Positions 43,213-54,521 of a stretch of 64,000 bases of DNA are shown in pieces (the first letter of the stretch is position 1; every line of letters begins with the position of its first letter). This stretch comes from Glutinoglossum americanum (Eukaryota > Ascomycota > Geoglossomycetes > Geoglossales > Geoglossaceae). The translations under genes were made by a program, and so were the position numbers. The notes under the pieces were generated by a model. It did no database searches, was not told where the DNA came from, and saw only the letters and a list, made by a program, of their open reading frames with translations. The stretch lies in NCBI GenBank assembly GCA_020080175.1, contig JAGHQL010000026.1, forward strand, positions 62,001-126,000, written 5' to 3'.

Positions 43213-45319
43213 ATGACCGCATCAAGGTTACTGACTCTCCAAGAGGTTTCTTCCCACAACACGCCCACTGATGCCTGGATCGTGGTGAATGGTAAGGTCT
43301 ACGATGTAACGGAGTTTATGCTAGAACATCCCGGCGGTGCAGAGGGTGAGTTAAATGCTGCTATGGAATGGCTGTAGTCGTTCTTAACGATAAATAAACG
43401 CAGCTATCCTGCAATATGCTGGAAAGGATGCGTCGAAGGCATATAACGAGGTCCATGCACTCTCAATCATTGAAACTCAATTGCAAGAGAGGCTCATTGG
43501 GAATGTCTGCGAGACACCTGAACAAAATAAACCAAATGAACCACATCTGGAGCAGACGAAAAAACTAATTTTGGAGGATAGCAAGCCACCGCTGGCCACA
43601 ATCATCAACACGTATGACTTTGAGGAGGTCGCAAGCAAGACGGTTTCGAAGAAGACTTGGGCATTTTATTCCTCCGCGGCTACCGACCTGATTACCAGGG
43701 ATCTCAACAAGGCCTCTTACGATAGGATCTTCTTCCGCCCGCGGGTACTACGGAATGTCACCAAGGTGGATACCCAAACCACTATGCTGGGGCAGAAAAT
43801 GTCTTTGCCACTATTTGTAGCACCAGCCGCAATGGCGAAAATGATACATCCTGAAGGAGAAAAGGCACTAGCTCGAGGCGTAACCAATCAAGGCATCATC
43901 CAATGCGTAGGTCACTTAAACCATTTTATTCCCCCAAGCTAACTCTACCCAGGTTTCTAACAACGCAAGCTTTCCCCTAGGGGAGATAATCTCCTCAGCC
44001 CCCCAAAATCACCCCTTCTTCTTCCAACTATATGTAAATAAAGATCGCAAAAAATCCGAAAAGCTCATGAAAGATATTACAGCACTCGACGGCATCAAAG
44101 CCATCTTTGTCACAGTCGATGCACCTGCTGCTGGCAAACGAGAAGCTGACGAAAAGGTGGCAGCGGATGAGAGTCTCACCACCCCGATGGGTGGCTCGAA
44201 AGCGAGGAATGATCGTAAGGGAGGGGGGTTGGGAAGAACCATGGGTCAATATGTCGATCCGAGCCTGACGTGGAATGATATACCATGGCTCAGAAGCATC
44301 ACTAGCCTTCCCATCGGTCTGAAGGGGATCCAAACCGCCGCTGACGCGAAAATAGCGATGGAATATGGAATCGACGCCATCATGCTCAGTAACCACGGTG
44401 GGAGGTCTCTAGACACGTATGTTTTTCTACAACCCCGTGAACCCCTGGAAAACAATATGGATAGCCACTTGAATACCACGGACCTTCATTCTGTTTATTC
44501 GGATACCACAGAAAGTTTACCAGAGTGCCACAATTTTAATTTGACCCGCTTGTCGCCTTTCAAGCGTATCCATTTCCCCTCCCCTCTCCATCTTCCGGAG
44601 GCGTGGAAACCTCTTTCAGATATATACCATAGTGCAACAGTAGCCCTCGGGGGATATCTGGTGGTAGGAATTCCTTCTCAGTATGTGCCACTTGTTGTGC
44701 TTTACGTGTTCACTTTGGTATTCTGGTAAACTTTTTGTGGTACCCCAGGTAAATGGAAAGAAAAAAAGTCGCGATATTCGAGCGGTTATCCCTAAAAAAG
44801 AGAGAATGCTGTGAGAAAACTAATAATTGCGCAGATCACCACCAGCCATATTCATCCTCCTTGAGCTTCACAAAACCTACCCTGAAGTCTTCACAGCTAT
44901 GGAAATCTACATTGATGGGGGCATCCGCCGCGGCACGGATATTCTAAAAGCCCTGTGTTTGGGAGCCAAAGCCGTGGGGCTGGGCAGACCATTCCTATAT
45001 GCCTTAAACTACGGCCATGAGGGAGTCGAGCACTTGGTAGAAAGTGAGTCTACCCCACTCTCCCGCCTTACCCCTGAATGTGTGCTCTTGCCATTAAAAG
45101 GGAAACATAGTACTAGAGAAAACCAAGCTGACTTGCAACTACTCCCTTTCCTTTTTTAAAGTCCTCCGGGATGAACTGGAGACGTCGATGCGAATGGTCG
45201 GGATCACGAACCTAGCACAGGCGCATCCAGGGCTGGTTAATACCTTGGGTGTCGATCATCTCATCCCGGGCGGTGAGGGACATCAGTATGCAAAGCAGAG
45301 GCCCGTTGCGAAATTGTGA
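43213..45319 (+). CDS. Cytochrome-b5/FMN-dependent 2-hydroxyacid dehydrogenase (cytochrome b2-like), AKL end
   Basis: Five exons, 43213-43345, 43404-43906, 43953-44416, 44835-45043 and 45162-45319, give 488 aa. The N-terminal heme-binding cytochrome b5 domain has VNGKVYDVTEFMLEHPGG and EVHALSII with both axial histidines. The FMN barrel has FVAPAAMAKMIHPEGE, FFFQLYVNKDR, VTVDAPAAGKREADE, LPIGLKGIQTAADA (catalytic Lys), LSNHGGRSLDT (base His and Arg) and IYIDGGIRRGTDILKALCLG then AVGLGRPF. These are the L-lactate dehydrogenase/cytochrome b2 signatures, oxidising L-2-hydroxy acids; the substrate is not fixed. The b5 domain begins at residue 7, leaving no presequence, and the protein ends VAKL, a plausible peroxisomal signal, so it is probably not the mitochondrial CYB2. 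Intron 3 (418 nt) is unusually long and splits the active site just after the catalytic His loop. Confidence 0.88.
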
Positions 45320-45680
45320 GGGGTAATGGAGGCAAGAGAGTCTCACAGGGACAAGGTAGTAGTAATTCTACTGATTTGATTCTTAATTCTCTTTTCAGAG
45401 CCAAGTAAATGGCGATGCTCCAACGCCAGTACCGTTCAAAGAAATCGGCATGCGAGGACATGTAAGAAAGTCGTAGAGCTTGTTTTTTTTTTAAAAAAAA
45501 ACGCCGATAGACCACTATCTCTCGCGAGAAGAGTTCTTCATACCATCTCGATGCCCTTTGACATGAGTCGCTGTCGTTCAATCATGCTCGTTAGTTGTCA
45601 CGCGTTCCATACCTTTCCCCCCTCATGAACCTCCGGAGCCTAAAAAGCCGCTTATGCAAGTCGGCTCCACAAGTAGCTCC
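45320..45680. other. Convergent intergenic, FMN dehydrogenase / PITH gene
   Basis: No gene in 361 bp. A perfect T/A hairpin-like tract (about 11 T then 9 A) lies at 45482-45501. Confidence 0.55.
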
Positions 45681-46441
45681 TTACATCCCAAGCCTCGATC
45701 CGCCAAGCGCATTATCCTTCACCCCATCAACCTTATGATCTGCCAGCCTCGCTGAGCTCTCATACAGAAAACCCACGGGCGCCTTACCAATATCCATCCA
45801 CTCGCCCTTAAACCCAATATATCCAATCCTTGTAACTTCCTCCTCGCCATCCGAGTGGTTGTCCTCGAAGAACAGCGTCACAGCATGGGTATTGTTCCAC
45901 AGGGCACGCTTAAGCGGGATCTCCTGCACGTCAGACGTCTGGGATAGGTGGAGGGTCTGGGTGGGGCGGAGATCTGCGGCTGTGGTGAAGTCGAGGTCGT
46001 CGCGATTTATGGTCATCCGAAGGGAGCGGGGCGCAGAGGGGGAGTTGGATGTACGGAGTAGGATAGCATGGAGTTTGACTTGGACGGAGAAGCTAGGGTT
46101 TTGGTTAGTGACAGCCGGCTTGGATTCTAGATTAAGATGTGTGTTGGGGTGTATGTATGAATAGGGGAGAGCTCTACATACGGAATATACATCAATAGCT
46201 GTTCATCAGCACTGCTCTCGAGCTCCGGCTCAGGAGTCAAGCGCTCAGCCCATGTTTTCTTGACAATAGCCGCGCCAGAGCCGGTAGTAGTTTCATTGAG
46301 CGTACGGATATTCCCAAAGTCGACCTTGTCGTAGAGGAGTGATTGAATTGCTGGTGTGATATCATCGGTATGGTCATGGATATCTCCAGCACCGTTGCCG
46401 TGGTCGTGGTCATCATGCTCATCACGGCAATGAGATGCCAT
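45681..46441 (-). CDS. PITH-domain protein
   Basis: Two exons, 46441-46182 and 46092-45681, give 223 aa. The His/Asp-rich start (SHCRDEHDDHDHGNG) is followed by a PITH (thioredoxin-like C-terminal) domain: SLLYDKVDFGNIRTLNE, EPELESSADEQLLMYIPFSV, then VKLHAILLRTS, and IGYIGFKGEWMDIGKAPVG near the end. The domain is a beta-sandwich first described in TXNL1, where it binds the proteasome regulatory particle; stand-alone fungal PITH proteins have no fixed role. Exon joining gives continuous MYIPFSVQVKLHAILL. No catalytic motif. Full length for the family. Confidence 0.9.
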
Positions 46442-47012
46442 ATTTCCGCTCTTCTTTTTTTTTTAGGAATTTATTGACTAGTTTTAGTTCCGTGTTGAAG
46501 GGTATTGCGGATCGTGCCTTATTAGGGATTAATTGGGTCGAGCTATGGGTTTATCGTGCTGTCAGGCAGTCTTGTTGTTTTGTTGTTGTGGTCTTCAATA
46601 CGGTGCGCCCAATGAGTGAAGAGTAGATGAACTGCGTCATTGCACAGGAGCGAAACGGCAAGCTCCGTCCTCCACACAGCATCCTAAAAAGACCTAAAAA
46701 TAAGAAGGGAAGAGAAATTGTTATAGAGCAAAAGAGCAGACAATCCCTTGTTGACATAGCAATACAGACCTGGAGTGCTAGGCCCGGAAATAGTTACTTC
46801 CATTAGGTCAGCCTATAGGTAAAGCACGTATAAGGGAACACAGTACCCGCCCAAGGGTGAAATCAAATGCTTCAGGATCATCGACTTCACTACCGCACAT
46901 GCAACTAAGTATATGCTACTGGCCAGTTTCCATGCAGTTTGGGAGGCATCTGGGTACACTCATGTATGTACTGAAAATTTTGAGCAATAAGACGATCTCA
47001 ATACCTATCCCC
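46442..47012. other. Intergenic: PITH promoter and DHX35 3' flank
   Basis: 571 bp with no exon. T-rich (46452-46463) next to the PITH start codon, otherwise featureless. Confidence 0.5.
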
Positions 47013-49264
47013 CTATCCTCTAATTTGATAAAACTCCGGAGCATATTCAAGAAGCCAGTCTTTCTGTATCTTCGTGACGTCTCGGATAAAAGTTTTGTTC
47101 CTAGTCTCCATAACCTCGTGGAAAATAACCCAGTCGGCCTTACGGTTCTGGGTCACAAAGATCATCAGTTATCGACCACATTACAGAATAGATAAAATGA
47201 AGTTGCTTGACTTACAAACATGACAGAACTTGGATGGGCAAACAGCACCGTGCCGCCGCTGACTGTTTTGAAACTTCCATCAGGCTGGATCCTTGCCGCA
47301 TGAGCAAAGAATCCCGTTGTAAGGCACCGCCTTATCTGCTCTCCCTTGTCGGCCACCTCTTGCTGCTGGGGGTTTGAGAGTGTCTCTTCAGCGTTGATAC
47401 CGAAGCGTTCCAGATAGCGCTTCAACTGCGCTCGAATACTCACTGCTCGCGTCATAGACTTGAAGTTGAGATAATTGTCTCTACACCACTTCGAATCCTT
47501 GCGTCCTTTTGTAACGAACGCTTGATATACATTCAGGAGGGTTAGGTGATCACCCTCCTCGACAGCAAACTTCCGCCGAGCACTCTCGGTTTGCTTTTTC
47601 TCCCCGTCATGTTGGAACCAGACGGCCCCCTGAAGGCTCGTCATTGCTGCGATAGTAAGAATCTCACTAAGGCAGCGGAATTGAGCGGCTGATAACAGAG
47701 CCCTTGCCATCATGGGCTCAACTGATAGTTCTGCCATCCGCATACCCATCGGTTTCGTAAGTTTGGCGTAATCGTCCAAAGCGCTGAGTGAGTAGAGAAG
47801 TTCTAAGGCACGAATGACGAGTTCTGAAGGCGGCGGGGTAAGGAAGTCAAAACGGACTATATTGTCGATTCCCAAAGCTTTCAATTGAAGAACCACGGGT
47901 GCAAGGTTTGATCTTTGGATCTCCGGAATATTGGCCCCCGGGAGGGATTTATATGCTGCTTCGGTATAAAGCCGGAAACATTTGCCAGGCTTCGTCCTCC
48001 CTGCCCGCCCAGCTCTCTGTGTGGCCGAGGCCTGGGAAACAGGAGTCGCGGTTAGAGTCTCAATACCGGTAATAGGGTTGAATGCGCGAAGCTTTACAAA
48101 GCCGCAATCAATCACGTAGACAATGCCATCAATGGTAATAGAAGCTTCCGCAATGTTGGTGGACAAAATCACTTTGCGAGTGTTTTCGGGTGACGGTTCG
48201 AATACGTATAACTGTTGCTCCGACGTGAGGCCTGCGTAAAGGGGTAGCGGAAGTAGGGATGGAGCCCGGGGGTTGAGTGTAGAGGTACGATCAGTGATCA
48301 GAGAAATAGCTGTATCGATCTCTTCGCGACCTGTCAAAAAAACGAGAATGTCGCCATCTGACTCCTTCGATACGTTAATACTTGTCAATTGGGAATTAGA
48401 GCTGCACTACCTTTGCGTGAATGTCGAACACCGTTTTCACAGCCCTCTCCACATAATCTTCTACTGGTTCTTCGGTATAGAGTATGTCGACGGGGTACAT
48501 TCTCCCCTCTAGACTGATGATTCGACCAGTGCTACTCCCAGTTTCGCTCCCTTCTGTACCCCCATCACCACACTCTCTAGCGAAAAACTGTAGGAAAGCT
48601 TCAGCCTGTAATGTAGCGCTACTGACTACAATCCTCAAATCTGATCTCTTTCTTCGAATTTTTTTCAATACCCCGAGTAAGACATCGGTGCTAAGAGAAC
48701 GCTCATGTGCCTCGTCTACCATGATAACTGAGTAGCGGGAAAGAAGGGGGTCTACAAGAGCTTCACGAAGTAGGAGACCATCCGTGAGAAATTTGATACG
48801 TGTAGTCGAAGACGTAATATCCTCAAATCGGATAGAGTAGCCAACCTGAGGCTTGTTTAGTTCTATATATCATAAAGTAATAAACATAAATACCTCTTCA
48901 CCCAACTTGCACCCCATCTCTTCTGCTACCCTCATTGCAACTGTAGTGGCAGCTACTCGTCTTGGCTATTTTGTGAAATTTTCGTTAGCACATGGGCTTC
49001 GAGAATTTATAAATGTTGAGTAAAGTTTAACCCACCTACCTGCGTGACCGCAACGACCTTTCCGTCTGCACACCATCCCGCTTGCTCAAGAAATTGAGGA
49101 ATCTGAGTCGTTTTCCCACTGCCTGTCTGTCCAACAACTATTGTGACGGGGTGTGTTTCCACAAGGTAAAGAATGCTCTCTCGGTGTCGTGCAATTGGAA
49201 GCAGAGAAGACGGCTTGTATAAGGAAGGAATAAAGGATGCTGAAAGATCAAAATCTAGGGCCAT
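47013..49264 (-). CDS. DEAH-box RNA helicase, DHX35-like
   Basis: Five exons, 49264-49040, 48965-48894, 48845-48411, 48364-47216 and 47147-47013, give 671 aa. Motif I is GQTGSGKT at residues 45-52, then QIPQFLEQAGW; motif Ia PRRVAATTVAMRVA; TDGLLLREAL; motif II DEAH in VIMVDEAHERSL; motif III SSATL; ILVFLTGREEI; STNIAEASITIDGI (V); and QRAGRAGRTKPGKCFRLYT (VI). Winged-helix, ratchet and OB-fold regions follow, ending NRKADWVIFHEVMETRNKT and EYAPEFYQIRG. The short N-terminus without extra domains and the sequence of the helicase ends fit DHX35 rather than Prp2/Prp16/Prp22/Prp43; DHX35 co-purifies with human spliceosomal C complexes. The final 135-nt exon replaces a read-through end and is well conserved. 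Confidence 0.88.
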
Positions 49265-49753
49265 GATGTACCCAGTAAGATTGCCTAGAAATAAAACCGG
49301 AACATGCAAGAATGTCTCTTTATCTGGACTGCTCTAGGAAGAGGACAGACATAGGGGTTATCGAAATGAGATGGGGTGGCAGAAAACAATGATACGAGCT
49401 CTCAATAATTTGATGACATAAAGAAAGCCCAACAGGTGGATATATCAATGATTAATCCTTTCCCTATTGATCTCTGTAACTAAGACGTTCGCGATATAGG
49501 ACGAAAGGCGTTGCCAAGACAGCATATTCCATGCCTGTGATGGTGTGGCTGAAGCCGCGTCAGTCGTTGGGTGAATATTTGACCCTGCGTCATTAACCTA
49601 CTCCTCCAACAATTTGACACTGAATGCGCAAGTAGCCCTGCCCCCCACATATTCAGTTTAACTGTTTTATATCGCCACAAGCCTAATCCACGGCTCTATA
49701 GCGAATTCCTTTCTTTCACTTTTTTGAACTGGATTCATTTCCTATTCTCAAGA
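49265..49753. other. Divergent promoter region, DHX35-like / Cue5-like
   Basis: 489 bp without an exon, containing both promoters. No TATA box or repeat worth naming. Confidence 0.5.
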
Positions 49754-51293
49754 ATGGCCGACCCAAAGTTACCAGTGAGCTTTTCAGCATCAGCTCGCCT
49801 AACTTTAAAGGCTCTAGGTCCTCAGTATGCTAATTAAGAAAAGGACACGCATCTACCAAAGGAGACTGCTATTCCCGGTGCTGAATCTCCGACCACAGCC
49901 CGTCCCCTCGATTTTGACGATGAGCCTTTGAATGCAGGATCAACCTCACCACATCCCGCAGCGGAGGAGTCTGCCCCGCCAAAACCGCCACGGCCTCTCA
50001 GTCCCCAACAGCAAGCAGAAGCAACGTTACGAGAAGCCTTTCCGAGCATTGATGCTGCGGTGGTAAGGGCGGTTCTGACCGCTAGTGGGGGGCGTATTGA
50101 GCCGGCGTTCAATGCACTATTGGGTACGCAGATGATTTTAGGAGTCCTTCACAATAAATTGGATTACTAAATGCTTCAAGGCATGACTGATCCTGACTCC
50201 CAAAATGACCCCCCCCCACCTCCAAAACCCCCGCGGCCAACTCAGCCACTCGCGAATACCGGGCCAGACACATCCACCCCACGTGGTCAGCTCGAGGCCG
50301 ACGAGATATATGCACGCCAGTTGGCTGAGCACTATGGTGGCGTTAGGCGAGTAAGTACAGGTAGGGAGGAGCCGCGTTTGCCGAAACCAAGGAGGGAAAC
50401 TGGGTTGAAGCCAAATGAACTCTATGATGACAGAGAGCATAGTTTCCTTGACGGTGGGCGAATCAATTCTCGCATCTGATAACCCCAACTAAGAGCCGAA
50501 TTACAGATGATCTTCCCGTAATCAAAGAGAATATCCGCAAGGGGTTTCTAGAGACACAGTCGAAAGTCAACCAATGGGTAACTCAACTCAAGAAGAAAAT
50601 TGATGGTGAAGACGATGAGGATGGATATGACCGACCTTCTGCCGGAGCTAAACCAGGATATAACCCTAATCTCCAACAACGGCCTTATGGGCAGAGGCGT
50701 AGCGGAGACTCTGGAAGACGTAGCACAGACAGGGATCGCGAACGATATGACGCCGACCCTAGGGTTCTGAGTGACGACTTTGTTGGCTTGGATCTCAAGC
50801 ATAATGAAGGTAGCTCGCTCTCGATCCTAAGCTACAATAAATATTGAAAATTAGATTTCCTGGCTAACATCTCATATCAGCAGGCCCACGCCGCTCCACT
50901 CGTCCACTCGCAAACCCTGACCTCTTCAAACCCACTCCCGTAGCGCCACGGACCTCAAGCAACCCCCGTAAGGTCTCCTTCCAAGATGAGTCCGAATCCG
51001 ATTCTCTCTACCGCCCACCACCCCCGGCAACCAGCAAACAAAGCAAGTGGGAACCTCTTTCAACCCTAGATCCAAGTCCCGTTGCAGACGACCCATTCAG
51101 TCTAGGTGATAGCGATGAAGAGCGAGAGTCAAAGAGCAAAGATACCAAGGGCGGTGACACTGAGAAGGTGGAAGAAGCGACTGCGGCAGCGATGGCGGAG
51201 AGTATAGGTCATGACGGGAAATTGGGATCACAAGTCAAACCAGGGACAGCAGGAACGGCAGAAGCGGCAGAAGACAAATTGACGGGCAAGTAG
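49754..51293 (+). CDS. CUE-domain ubiquitin-binding protein, Cue5-like
   Basis: Five exons, 49754-49774, 49844-50123, 50181-50453, 50507-50809 and 50884-51293, give 428 aa. The CUE domain spans about residues 62-105: SPQQQAEATLREAFPSIDAA followed by VVRAVLTASGGRIEPAFNALLG, with the conserved FP and terminal LL/G. A second conserved block is QLEADEIYARQLAEHYGG, then IKENIRKGFLETQSKVNQWV. In the C-terminal half SKWEPLSTL supplies a WxxL core expected of an Atg8-interacting motif. Yeast Cue5 pairs CUE with such a motif to deliver ubiquitinated aggregates to autophagosomes; similarity in order supports the same role here as inference. Remaining sequence is Pro/Ser/acidic disorder. Exon 1 is 21 nt (MADPKLP). 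Confidence 0.83.
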
Positions 51294-52280
51294 AATCGAA
51301 TGGAAGCGTATGTAGTATTGATTCAAACGAGCTACCCTCTTTGCTCAGTTGTGACATTCCAACCACATTCTCTCGTACTGTTCTCCATTGGGGAGTCAGT
51401 CTATTTAGGCCCCTGAGCACGCATGGTGGAACGGATTTCCGTGCACCTATTTGTTATTCCTACTAGAGATGAGACTACCGGTGTTTGCTGAGTGTATTGT
51501 TTATTTGCTTTATCTATACCATGAGAACCTATAAATTAGCTCGAAGTCTATCTCGGACTTCTTTGTGGAACCGGGGGCTTGAATAAGTCCGTAAGGGTCT
51601 TCTGGCAACCCCCTAGCGCGTGTAGAGCACGGGCATTAAATTCGAATACATACTATAGTTAGTTTTTTGGGTTAAATGATAAACAATAATTACCTGCTCG
51701 GATACAGTCGTTTGCACTAAGCGATAAAGAAAATAGCTTGTCCTGTATATGAGTATTGAGGCTGATGTTGGGGTCTTCGCCTTGGGGTATGAGACCTGCT
51801 TTTTGTGGGTTTAGTACTGGCTGCGGGTTTGAAGGAAGTGTAGGAAGCTAATCTATATGGCTCCCCGCCTCATGTATTCTTGGGCGTTGGTGTGTCTATT
51901 AGGGGTACAGCGGCTATTAGGGATGTGAAGTCGACACCTCCTTTTGAGGGTTTGAACCAAGAGATGTCAGCGTATTGCTGAAAGTGAACTGTGATTCGTG
52001 AAACACTCCACAGTTGCAACTATGACCTTCTCATAGTTTTCTTTTATCATTCACCCCAGTATGTTGAGTATATGCTATCCCCATGCCCGAAGGCGAGTGA
52101 CCAGGGTGAAGTTCTACAAGTTAATACCGCAAACCGCTTGACGGGGCGAGGCGCAAACAACTATATGTAGGGCGGCTCCCATAGTGTCTCCTGTTACCTA
52201 CAAATCCCAGTTCCCTTCGTATTGCCGTCTGAGACATTCCCTGCCGCTAGACAGAGGTTCTAGATTATTATCAGCCCAGC
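51294..52280. other. 987-bp gene-poor interval
   Basis: No ORF with family features. Contains the Cue5-like 3' UTR and the upstream side of a broken gene. Stops are frequent in all frames. Nothing recognised. Confidence 0.5.
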
Positions 52281-53088
52281 ATGATTGCCCGCGATCTTTT
52301 CGGACTTAAACTCTCAGAGAAGGTAGACGCCAACTCAGGCACAAAATACCGCATCAGCCAAGCCGACCCCGATGCCTTCCAGGAGAGGTATTGTGAGCCT
52401 GTCTACCAAGACAAAATGGAGATCAAACCAGCCACCGACCTTGCCTTATCGGCACTCAAAGAACGCCCAACCGTCGCCCAAGAATACTCCCTGGCCCGTC
52501 TAAAGGAAGTTGAATTGCCCAGCCTCTGGGGTGAGGATGTGGTATTTAAAATATTCAACGATTTGGACCTCCTATTCTTCCGCTATGGAATAACGCCTAC
52601 CTCGCATGGACCGAGGGCAGTGGCATGCGGGACAATGCCGGAATAACCCGGGAGCCCAAGGAGATCAGCCGGCGCACCGTGATACTCCTGAGCGTCCAGG
52701 TCCTTATGTATCAGGGTGCGGGACGGCAGGATCTGTGGGCCACGCTAGTCCACGAGATGATGCATATTTCGTGATAGGGTGTGGATGAAGGGGATCAACA
52801 GAGTCCTCCCATAAAGATGATCCCTTTCATGGACTCTGTTATCTGAAGGTGATGTGTACGATTAGAGACGAGATGGGGGGGTATGAGCGCTTACCCCTGA
52901 GTGTCAAGTATCATTGGCCGAGCAGTGCATGCCGTCCTTCCGATCTAGCACGCCGCGAACATCGGGGTGGCAGAAGGATGCATATGCATGGTGTTGATGA
53001 GGACTTAGTGCACCGTCTCAATCACGCCAATCCCCGCGATCATCACTATCACGGTCACCGTTACAGTGATAGAAGAGGGCCAGGATAG
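52281..53088 (+). pseudogene. Broken SprT-like zinc metallopeptidase gene
   Basis: The first 100 codons are open and gene-like (MIARDLFGLKLSEKVD, ending FKIFNDLDLLFF). The similarity then continues in other frames: NNAYLAWTEGSGMRDNAGIT and VILLSVQVLMYQGAGRQDL in the next frame, ending in LWATLVHEMMH, a HExxH zinc motif, then YFVIGCG and CTIRDEMGGYE in further frames. At least three frame changes are needed and no GT..AG pair of normal length repairs them, so I call it a decayed gene and not a spliced one. Fungi carry variable numbers of SprT-like proteins (D-L-F-F...HEMxHA) whose function in most paralogues is unknown. Sequencing error could mimic this, but several shifts in 500 bp makes that unlikely. 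Confidence 0.65.
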
Positions 53089-53226
53089 GGTCGCAGGATA
53101 CAGATTTGAGCCTGGTAGGAATGACTTTAGGTTCACGGTATTGACTAAACTGTGATGGAGACAGTGGGTGTACTGGCATAAGGGATTCGAAATTCTCCTA
53201 GAAAACGAACTGACATCTAACCCCAT

Positions 53227-54521
53227 CTACTGCACAGCAGAAGTGTTTCTATCGGAATATATGCGAAATTGAACGAAGATTGCAATATCCTCAAACATGG
53301 TGCCCAGTGACCCAAGAAGCCAGGGAAGGTTAGTGAGAAAGTATTCTTTGTCTGTAGAATGAAATAATATCTAAATAGTAGACCGTCAGTATGGATGTCA
53401 TTTGGTCTTCGGTCGAGAAAACCTACCCCAGCACCATATGTAGCATTGCCCAAGAGCGACAGAACAAAAAATAGAAGGGAAAGTCCTTCGCAAGACTGAT
53501 CACGGTAGTTTTTAACGATCTGTGGGATCCGAGCACTAGAGTTGTTGTCAACAGCTATCCCATTAATCCCAAGTCTCTCCTAGTAGAAATTCCTAGTAGA
53601 AATCACGTACCTAAGATAACATAGCGCACTGAAATAACCTAATATCTGTGGCCCTAACGCTATGTCCGCCATTGAGCCATTGTTATCTTCATCTGGCGTT
53701 GGTAGCCACGCCCCTGTTTGCCATGCAATAAACCATCCACATACTCCCACACAGCAAATTAAGATAACGCTAATCGTATTTCTCATCCAGATTTTGGCAC
53801 TGGATTCCTTTTCTTCTAGAATCGCAGAGAGAGAATCTCTCCTCCGAATTGAAGTGTGACTCCCTCTATGATGATGGTAGGAGACTGATGAGCGGGCTGA
53901 AGAGCGACGACGATGTGATCTAGGAAGCCCCAAGTTTTCACTGTTCTGGCGGCTAAGTAGAGGCTGCTCCGGGTCATCGGATGAGCGAGAGTTCTGACGA
54001 CTGACATCCCTACGAGTTGAAATTAACGCTTTGCGGGTGGCAATGATGTAGTCGTAATATAGGCATTGGAAGAGGAGCACGAGATCAGCAAAGCAGAAGT
54101 AGACGGCTAGAGCGATAACCGTCGGCACCAATCCTGCCCATATCGCACCTGTGTTTTAATGGCAGTTAGGACCGCAGTAGAGATGTTTACACAGTGCAGA
54201 TTTTACCAGCGCAGTTCGTGACGTCTCCGACGAACCAAATGATCAAGAATTGCAATGATATGCCCTCAGCACTACCTTGCTTGTAATTTTCGATCAACTG
54301 TGGGATCTAGAGCAAGCAAGCTTAGTCAGTGTACCGTTCTGCACACGTGTGAAAAGCATTGGAGGAGTACAGACCAGCAGAAAGAACCATGCTGCCAGCG
54401 ATATAGAACCAAAAACGCCAGACAAGGCTTCGTGGGTTGTGAGATCCACGCTCTTGGAGGCGGCGAAGTCGTGCACGAAATCGTACATGACGTTATGCAG
54501 CGAGTACAAGGAGCCAGCCAT
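53227..54521 (-). CDS. PQ-loop vacuolar amino-acid transporter, Ypq-like
   Basis: Five exons, 54521-54375, 54306-54207, 54148-53611, 53535-53427 and 53370-53227, encode 345 aa. Two PQ loops flank the protein: LLIPQLIENYKQGSAEGISL with FLIIWFVGDVTNCAG near residue 50, and SARIPQIVKNYRDQSCEGLS with LLFFVLSLLGNATYGAG near residue 275. Seven membrane segments are expected; a Ser/Arg/His-rich cytosolic loop of about 85 residues (SRRDVSRQNSRSS...SHTSIRRRDS) separates the two halves. The C-terminus has LPWLLGSLGTMFEDIAIFVQF. This is the PQLC2/Ypq1-3 family that exports cationic amino acids across the vacuole or lysosome membrane. The final exon starts at ILFHST; an alternative acceptor 21 nt later puts the rest out of frame, which decided the choice. 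Confidence 0.88.
53578..53603. repeat. 13-nt tandem duplication inside a Ypq-like gene intron
   Basis: TCCTAGTAGAAAT occurs twice head to tail (53578-53590, 53591-53603) within intron 3. On the coding strand each copy contains CTACTAG, so the duplication doubles a possible branch/acceptor-like sequence close to the donor. Confidence 0.8.

Noticed and set aside
51930-51975. GGTTCAAACCC core resembling a tRNA B box
   Set aside because: Flanking stems fail to pair and no A box is at the right distance.
52797-52840. 10-bp inverted repeat AACAGAGTCC / GGACTCTGTT
   Set aside because: It lies within the broken SprT-like gene and fits decayed coding sequence; no independent reason to call it an element.
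53578-53603. CRISPR-like or transposon footprint
   Set aside because: A two-copy 13-nt direct duplication in an intron is explained by slippage; no array or terminal repeats.
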